Assembly: GCA_038230975.1 (NCBI GenBank)
Contig: JBBRMF010000040.1
Location: forward strand, 1 to 28,103
DNA from: JANXVV01 sp038230975
GTDB taxonomy: Bacteria; Planctomycetota; Phycisphaerae; Tepidisphaerales; Tepidisphaeraceae
Reading direction: 5' to 3'
DNA: 28,103 nt
The notes below the pieces were generated by a model, which searched no databases, was not told the DNA's origin, and saw only the letters and a list, made by a program, of their open reading frames with translations. Made by a program: the position numbers and the translations under genes. Shown piece after piece: positions 24,653-28,103 of this stretch; positions within the stretch are counted from its first letter, which is position 1; every line of letters starts with the position of its first letter.

Positions 24653-26184
24653 CGTCAAAGGATTTTCGCCCCGTAGGGGCAACGCGCACCTCTCACCCAT
24701 CTCCCACGGCTCGCGCCGTGGGCTACAATCTCCGTGGCTGGAAATCCACTCTATTTGCCATTCTCATGGCACTCGTTCCGTGCTTAACTTTCGCCGCCGA
24801 CGCACCGAAGGAGAGCTACAAGATCACCCAGATTCCAGGACCGGAAAATACACCGCTGGAAGTCGGGGGAATGGATTGGATGCCGGATGGCCGGCTGATG
24901 GTTTGCACCCGCCGAGGCGAGGTATGGTCTCTCTCGGGTAGCCAATGGAAGTTATTTGCCACTGGATTGCAGGAAGCCCTCGGCCTGGTTCACGGTGAGA
25001 AGAACGATGTCTACGTCATGCAGCGCCCGGAGCTCACGCATTTGATTGACTCCAAGGAAACGGGAACCGCCGATCGCTATCAAACCGTCGCGGCCAACTT
25101 TGGATTCAGCGGGAACTATCACGAGTTCGCCTATGGCCCTGCAAAAGATAAAGACGGTTACCTCTATTTCACATTGAATCTGTCCCATGCGCCGGATGCG
25201 TTTGGCGGGCCTTTCATGGGTGCGCACCCTGAGACACCTTATCGCGGCTGGGCGTTCCGAAGCGTCAAGCCCAATGCGAGCGACGGAAAATTTGCTCCCT
25301 TTGCGTACGGTCTCCGTTCACCGAACGGATTGGCCGCGAGTCCGGATGGCGATATTTTCTTTGCCGACAATCAGGGAGAATGGGTGGGGGCCTGCTGGCT
25401 TGGACATCTGAAAGAAGGATGTTTCTACGGCAATCCCAGCAGCATCATTTTCACAAAGGACTGGAATAATCGAGATCCCAAATCCGTGTCGTTGGCGGAA
25501 TTGGAAAAAAAGAAGACTCCACCGGCAATTGTGTTCCCCTATGGCCGAATGGGGCAGAGCCTTTCTCAGCCAACCTGGGACACAAGTGGCGGTAAATTCG
25601 GCCCATTCGCGGGTCAAATCTTCATCGGCGATGTGCAGTATCCGCTGGTCATGCGCGCGACGCTCGAGAAAGTGAACGGGGAGTATCAGGGAGCCAGCTA
25701 TCCGTTCATACGGCATCCTGATTTGCAGGGCACCAACCGACTTCTGTTCGCGCCGGATGGCAGCCTGATCGTCGGCCTTACAGACCGGGGTTGGGTGAAA
25801 GGATCTTCGGGGTTGGTCCGGATCAGTTTCACGGGTGAAATGCCGTTCGAGATTCAGTCGATGTCACTGACGAAAAGCGGTTTCGATCTGACTTTCACGA
25901 AACCAATTGATAAAGTCGCCGCCGCAGACTCCAAGACGTGGTCTTTGCTGCACTGGCATATCATTTATCACCATGATTACGGTTCGCCTGAGGCAGACAA
26001 GACCCCGGCAAAGATTACAACCATTAGCGTGTCAGAAGACGGCAAGCGCGTTTCTCTGGCACTGTCGGAGCTGCTAACTGGAAAGGTCTATGATTTAACG
26101 GTCAACGGTTTGAAAGCGGCGGACGGTACCGAGCTGAAAAATGTGAATGCATATTACATGCTCAATCAATTGCAACCAAAATAA
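24649..26184 (+). CDS. sorbosone/glucose dehydrogenase-like beta-propeller, exported
   Basis: The 511-residue product has a propeller (about 60-400) like soluble quinoprotein sugar dehydrogenases and the PVC dehydrogenase N-domain: 'EVGGMDWMPDGRLMVCTRRG', 'AYGLRSPNGLAASPDGDIFF', 'TNRLLFAPDGSLIVGLTDRGW'. A C-terminal beta domain (about 405-505) follows. It has no haem motif of its own, and coupling to the pentahaem cytochrome gene suggests they form a dehydrogenase-cytochrome pair. The start is strong: AAGGAG at 24638-24643, five bases before the ATG, which overlaps the upstream stop. The signal peptide is odd: its core (residues 34-48, then AA-DA) comes after 33 residues, of which about 7-25 are encoded by repeat R4. 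A GTG at 24718 could give a shorter, normal signal peptide. Confidence 0.85.
   Translation: MTSKDFRPVGATRTSHPSPTARAVGYNLRGWKSTLFAILMALVPCLTFAADAPKESYKITQIPGPENTPLEVGGMDWMPDGRLMVCTRRGEVWSLSGSQWKLFATGLQEALGLVHGEKNDVYVMQRPELTHLIDSKETGTADRYQTVAANFGFSGNYHEFAYGPAKDKDGYLYFTLNLSHAPDAFGGPFMGAHPETPYRGWAFRSVKPNASDGKFAPFAYGLRSPNGLAASPDGDIFFADNQGEWVGACWLGHLKEGCFYGNPSSIIFTKDWNNRDPKSVSLAELEKKKTPPAIVFPYGRMGQSLSQPTWDTSGGKFGPFAGQIFIGDVQYPLVMRATLEKVNGEYQGASYPFIRHPDLQGTNRLLFAPDGSLIVGLTDRGWVKGSSGLVRISFTGEMPFEIQSMSLTKSGFDLTFTKPIDKVAAADSKTWSLLHWHIIYHHDYGSPEADKTPAKITTISVSEDGKRVSLALSELLTGKVYDLTVNGLKAADGTELKNVNAYYMLNQLQPK
24668..24722. repeat. palindromic element R4 in frame near the N-terminus of the 24649 gene
   Basis: Two hairpins stand side by side: GCCCC/GGGGC (24668-24672 and 24676-24680, loop GTA) and CCCACGGC/GCCGTGGG (24703-24710 and 24715-24722, loop TCGC), both perfect. 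The stretch encodes residues ~7-25 of the sugar-dehydrogenase-like protein without a stop or frameshift. It resembles 'cccacggctcgcgccgtggg' elements I recall as dispersed in planctomycetes. Confidence 0.75.
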
Positions 26185-26211
26185 GGTTGATCATGGATCG
26201 GTGAGAATCAG

Positions 26212-26619
26212 TTATTGGCGAGTTGTGACGGCCGCCGGATTGGCACCTGTGCCCACTTTAGGGGGAGCAAAAATTCCGGTGAACTTCGCACCGATGCTGC
26301 AGGTTGTTCCGTCGATAGGAGCCCACCTGGCAGACACACAATGAATCCAGAGAAATGTGCCATTCCGGAGAGGAAGGCGGATTGCAAAAGGGTCGTTTAC
26401 ATGAATGGGTTCAGTGAATTCAAGCCCCGCGCCTCTGACAGAAATATCTTTCACTATGGCGGGCAAGGGTTTGGCACCTTTGTCTCCATTAAGCCGAATC
26501 AATAAAACGGGTAGGGAGGCGATGAATCGCGGCGCGGTGCGCAGTTCAGAACCGCTGGGGGTAGATGCGAACTTACCGCCAGCCGTCAGCTCTTGAAAAA
26601 TCGGCTCTGGAATCTCCAT
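26212..26619 (-). CDS. PilZ-domain c-di-GMP-binding protein
   Basis: This small cytoplasmic protein of 135 residues is essentially one PilZ domain. The two c-di-GMP contact motifs are both present: RxxxR as RTAPR (27-31) and DxSxxG as DISVRG (58-63). IGAKF (109-113) closes the barrel. The protein should therefore bind c-di-GMP and change shape, acting on an unknown partner. No other domain is fused to it. No Shine-Dalgarno is visible before ATG 26619. The gene lies 27 bp from the end of the sugar-dehydrogenase-like gene, convergent with it, and is divergent from the ECF sigma factor gene. Confidence 0.88.
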   Translation of the reverse strand: MEIPEPIFQELTAGGKFASTPSGSELRTAPRFIASLPVLLIRLNGDKGAKPLPAIVKDISVRGAGLEFTEPIHVNDPFAIRLPLRNGTFLWIHCVSARWAPIDGTTCSIGAKFTGIFAPPKVGTGANPAAVTTRQ

Positions 26620-26925
26620 GCTTTATTTGCATACGGATTGTCGCGCCCGCATACCTACATTCTCCTTCTACGCAGATATCGGTCATAGGATCATGCACAC
26701 TTTGCAAAAAAACTCGCTTCTCTGCCCCCTGTAGACCCCAATCGCACGAGGTTCGACCCGTCGGGATGCTCGAAACGTTTAAATGGCTCGGTAAATAGCA
26801 TAGTGTAGGGGTAAGCACGCGTGACGTCAGAACAAATTTTTCTAAAAGCGATCCGTTTTGGCAATGTCGACAAATTTTGAATAATTATTGAATCCGATGG
26901 AAGAAATGCCCCACGGTGCGCAACT
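26620..26925. other. divergent intergenic region between PilZ and ECF sigma genes
   Basis: This 306-bp stretch has no coding signal. The right part (26838-26900) is AT-rich and includes TCGACA at 26867-26872 as a possible -35, but no well-spaced -10 follows. An ECF-type GGAAC/GTC pair, expected if the sigma factor regulated itself, was not found. A palindromic AAACGTTT lies near 26776. Confidence 0.4.
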
Positions 26926-27531
26926 ATGCCTGAGAAGAGCGAATCAGACCCGCGCTCAAATCGACCATTTTTGATGGAGATGCCGCGCGTGGCGGAGAAA
27001 TGCCCCGAGGCGAACGATCTTGAACTCCTGCACAGTGCTGCGACCGGCGACGGTCGGGCTTTTCATTCCCTTGTGGATCGTCACGCTCAAAGAATGTTTC
27101 GGCTGGCGATCTCGCTGGTTGGAAATGCCGTCGATGCGGAAGACATTCTTCAAGAGACCTTCGCCGGAGCCTACAAAGGTCTTGCCCGGTTTGAAGGGCG
27201 CGCGTCCGTAAAGACATGGTTGACAAGAATTCTGTTCACTCAGGCCGCGAAGTGGCGTCGAGATAGAGCCGGGCGAACGATGCGACCTATTGGCCCGTCG
27301 GATCCCGCAGTCGAAGGTGCGAGTAGTGGAGTAGAAATCCGAATCGACCTCCAGGCGGCTCTTCAACAGTTATCACCGGAGCATCGAGAAGTATTGATGC
27401 TTCGGGAATTCGAGGGAATGTCTTACGAAGAGATGGCTGAAGTACTCAGCCTGCCGCGAGGAACGATTGAGTCACGGTTACATCGGGCCAGAAGCGAATT
27501 GCGGGAGAAACTGAAAAGCTACGCCGTGTAA
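26926..27531 (+). CDS. ECF-type RNA polymerase sigma factor
   Basis: The 201-residue protein has sigma region 2 (about 46-113; 'FHSLVDRHAQRMFRLAISLV', 'DAEDILQETFAGAYKGLARF', 'KTWLTRILFTQAAKWRR') and sigma region 4 (about 143-195; 'LSPEHREVLMLREFEGMSYE', 'LSLPRGTIESRLHRAR'). No region 1 or 3 is present, as expected for ECF factors. An N-terminal extension of about 30 residues precedes region 2. It should direct polymerase to a small regulon in response to an envelope signal; targets are unknown. Its stop overlaps the frame of the anti-sigma gene (TAATG), the usual arrangement. ATG 26926 has only a weak GGTG upstream; a later ATG at 26974 is possible. Confidence 0.93.
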   Translation: MPEKSESDPRSNRPFLMEMPRVAEKCPEANDLELLHSAATGDGRAFHSLVDRHAQRMFRLAISLVGNAVDAEDILQETFAGAYKGLARFEGRASVKTWLTRILFTQAAKWRRDRAGRTMRPIGPSDPAVEGASSGVEIRIDLQAALQQLSPEHREVLMLREFEGMSYEEMAEVLSLPRGTIESRLHRARSELREKLKSYAV

Positions 27532-27545
27532 TGAAGGTGTTAAAC

Positions 27546-27977
27546 ATGTTTGAATGCAGCGAACATTTAAAACTTGAGGCTTATCACGACGGGCAGTTGA
27601 ATGCCACCGAAACCGCCGCCGTTGAAAGTCATCTATCCAGTTGCGAAATCTGCGCCGCAGAATTGACCAAGTTGCGGAATATCTCACAAATGTTCGCAGA
27701 AGTCCCGGTTCCAAAATTATCTCAAATCGCTCTCTATCGCTTGCATTCGAATTTAGATTTCCTGACGGATCGCGGGTTGCTTCGGCTTGCCCGCGTGATG
27801 ACGAGTCTGGCCGCTTCGGTACTGTTGGCGGGTTCACTTTGGTTGTTGCAATCGCACTCTGTGGCGGTACCGGTTAATACTTCAGTCGCGCTGCTCCCTT
27901 TGCAGGTTGAAGAGCTGGCGCTGGCATCGACGGACCCGACGCCTTCCGACTGGATGATCTCTGAATTGTCCAATTAG
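27546..27977 (+). CDS. zinc-finger transmembrane anti-sigma factor
   Basis: The 143-residue partner of the ECF factor has an N-terminal zinc-binding anti-sigma domain with HxxxCxxC as H29-LSS-C33-EI-C36 and the lead-in 'LEAYHDGQLNATE'. A single membrane segment follows (about 81-101, ending ASVLLAGSLWLL), then a short outer tail of about 40 residues. It should hold the sigma factor at the membrane until a signal releases it. ATG 27546 is chosen because AAGGTG ends 6 nt upstream. The ATG at 27531 overlaps the sigma stop and would add five residues (MKVLN) but has no ribosome-binding site. The short outer region leaves little room for a sensor domain, so regulated proteolysis or a partner may carry the signal. 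Confidence 0.88.
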   Translation: MFECSEHLKLEAYHDGQLNATETAAVESHLSSCEICAAELTKLRNISQMFAEVPVPKLSQIALYRLHSNLDFLTDRGLLRLARVMTSLAASVLLAGSLWLLQSHSVAVPVNTSVALLPLQVEELALASTDPTPSDWMISELSN

Positions 27978-28103
27978 GCGTAACCGCAGAAAGATTGGGT
28001 GCCACAGGTCGCGGGGGGGGGGCACCGGCAGGGGGGGGGGCGGGCGACCAACCCCGCAAGACGGGACACCGACCAGAGGGACCCCGCCGACAGTTTTAAA
28101 AAA
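27978..28103. other. contig end with G-runs, probably unreliable sequence
   Basis: After the anti-sigma stop the sequence holds two runs of exactly ten G (28013-28022 and 28031-28040), C/G-rich low-complexity stretches and a final TTTTAAAAAA. No gene or terminator is recognised. The start of the stretch, GGGTGCCACAGGT near 27997, resembles the first arm of planctomycete dispersed repeats, which would explain why assembly stopped here. Confidence 0.5.

Noticed and set aside
27478..27837. 119-residue minus-strand frame across the sigma/anti-sigma junction
   Set aside because: It is opposite two clear, overlapping genes and has no motif of its own.

Overview
The window looks like a chromosomal contig from a planctomycete, most likely class Phycisphaerae. 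The lineage call rests on four things: an N-terminal LEPR-XLL motif on a secreted-type protein (499..1446); two very large proteins of the 'PVC-type' dehydrogenase plus C-terminal CXXCH family; several secreted PQQ-like beta-propellers; and dispersed palindromic repeats between and inside genes. No rRNA, tRNA, CRISPR array or insertion sequence was recognised. The last ~100 bases contain two runs of ten G and read like a low-quality contig end, possibly inside another repeat.

Layout. 1-498: no convincing gene, apart from a possible gene tail at the very start and a hairpin with short tandem repeats. 499-1446: LEPR-XLL protein. 1462-3884 (minus): a TPR-sulfotransferase gene downstream of purC. 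3994-7110: first PVC-type dehydrogenase/cytochrome. 7135-8586 (minus): membrane GAF-GGDEF diguanylate cyclase. 8796-13633 (plus): sigma-54 activator, solitary nucleotidyltransferase, ffh, a coupled small hypothetical gene, and recX. 13695-15933 (minus): a coupled pair encoding a laminin-G-like secreted protein and a PQQ-like propeller. 16096-26184 (plus): five collinear exported proteins (PQQ-like propeller, PVC dehydrogenase/cytochrome, PQQ-like propeller, pentahaem cytochrome, sorbosone/glucose-dehydrogenase-like propeller). 26212-26619 (minus): PilZ protein. 26926-27977: ECF sigma factor and its zinc-finger anti-sigma factor.

How the genes may work together. Region 13.7-26.2 kb, plus the relative at 3994-7110, encodes a set of exported propellers and c-type cytochromes. 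It plausibly oxidises sugars or other organics outside the cytoplasmic membrane and passes electrons to haem; no substrate can be read from the sequence. The GGDEF enzyme (intact GGDEF and RxxD I-site) and the PilZ protein (intact RxxxR and DxSxxG) form a c-di-GMP make-and-sense pair within one window.

The most unusual signal is a set of four unrelated palindromic elements (13643-13685, 14313-14408, 20620-20684, 24668-24722). All lie within 11 kb and sit at gene ends or N-termini of exported-protein genes. One encodes much of the signal peptide of the 14429 gene. One lies in frame between a strongly supported start codon and the signal-peptide core of the 24649 gene. One leaves an open extension in front of the 20696 gene. 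A second pattern is that the sigma-54 activator and ffh each have a promoter-like -35/-10 pair ending 6-8 nt before the start codon, which suggests leaderless mRNAs.
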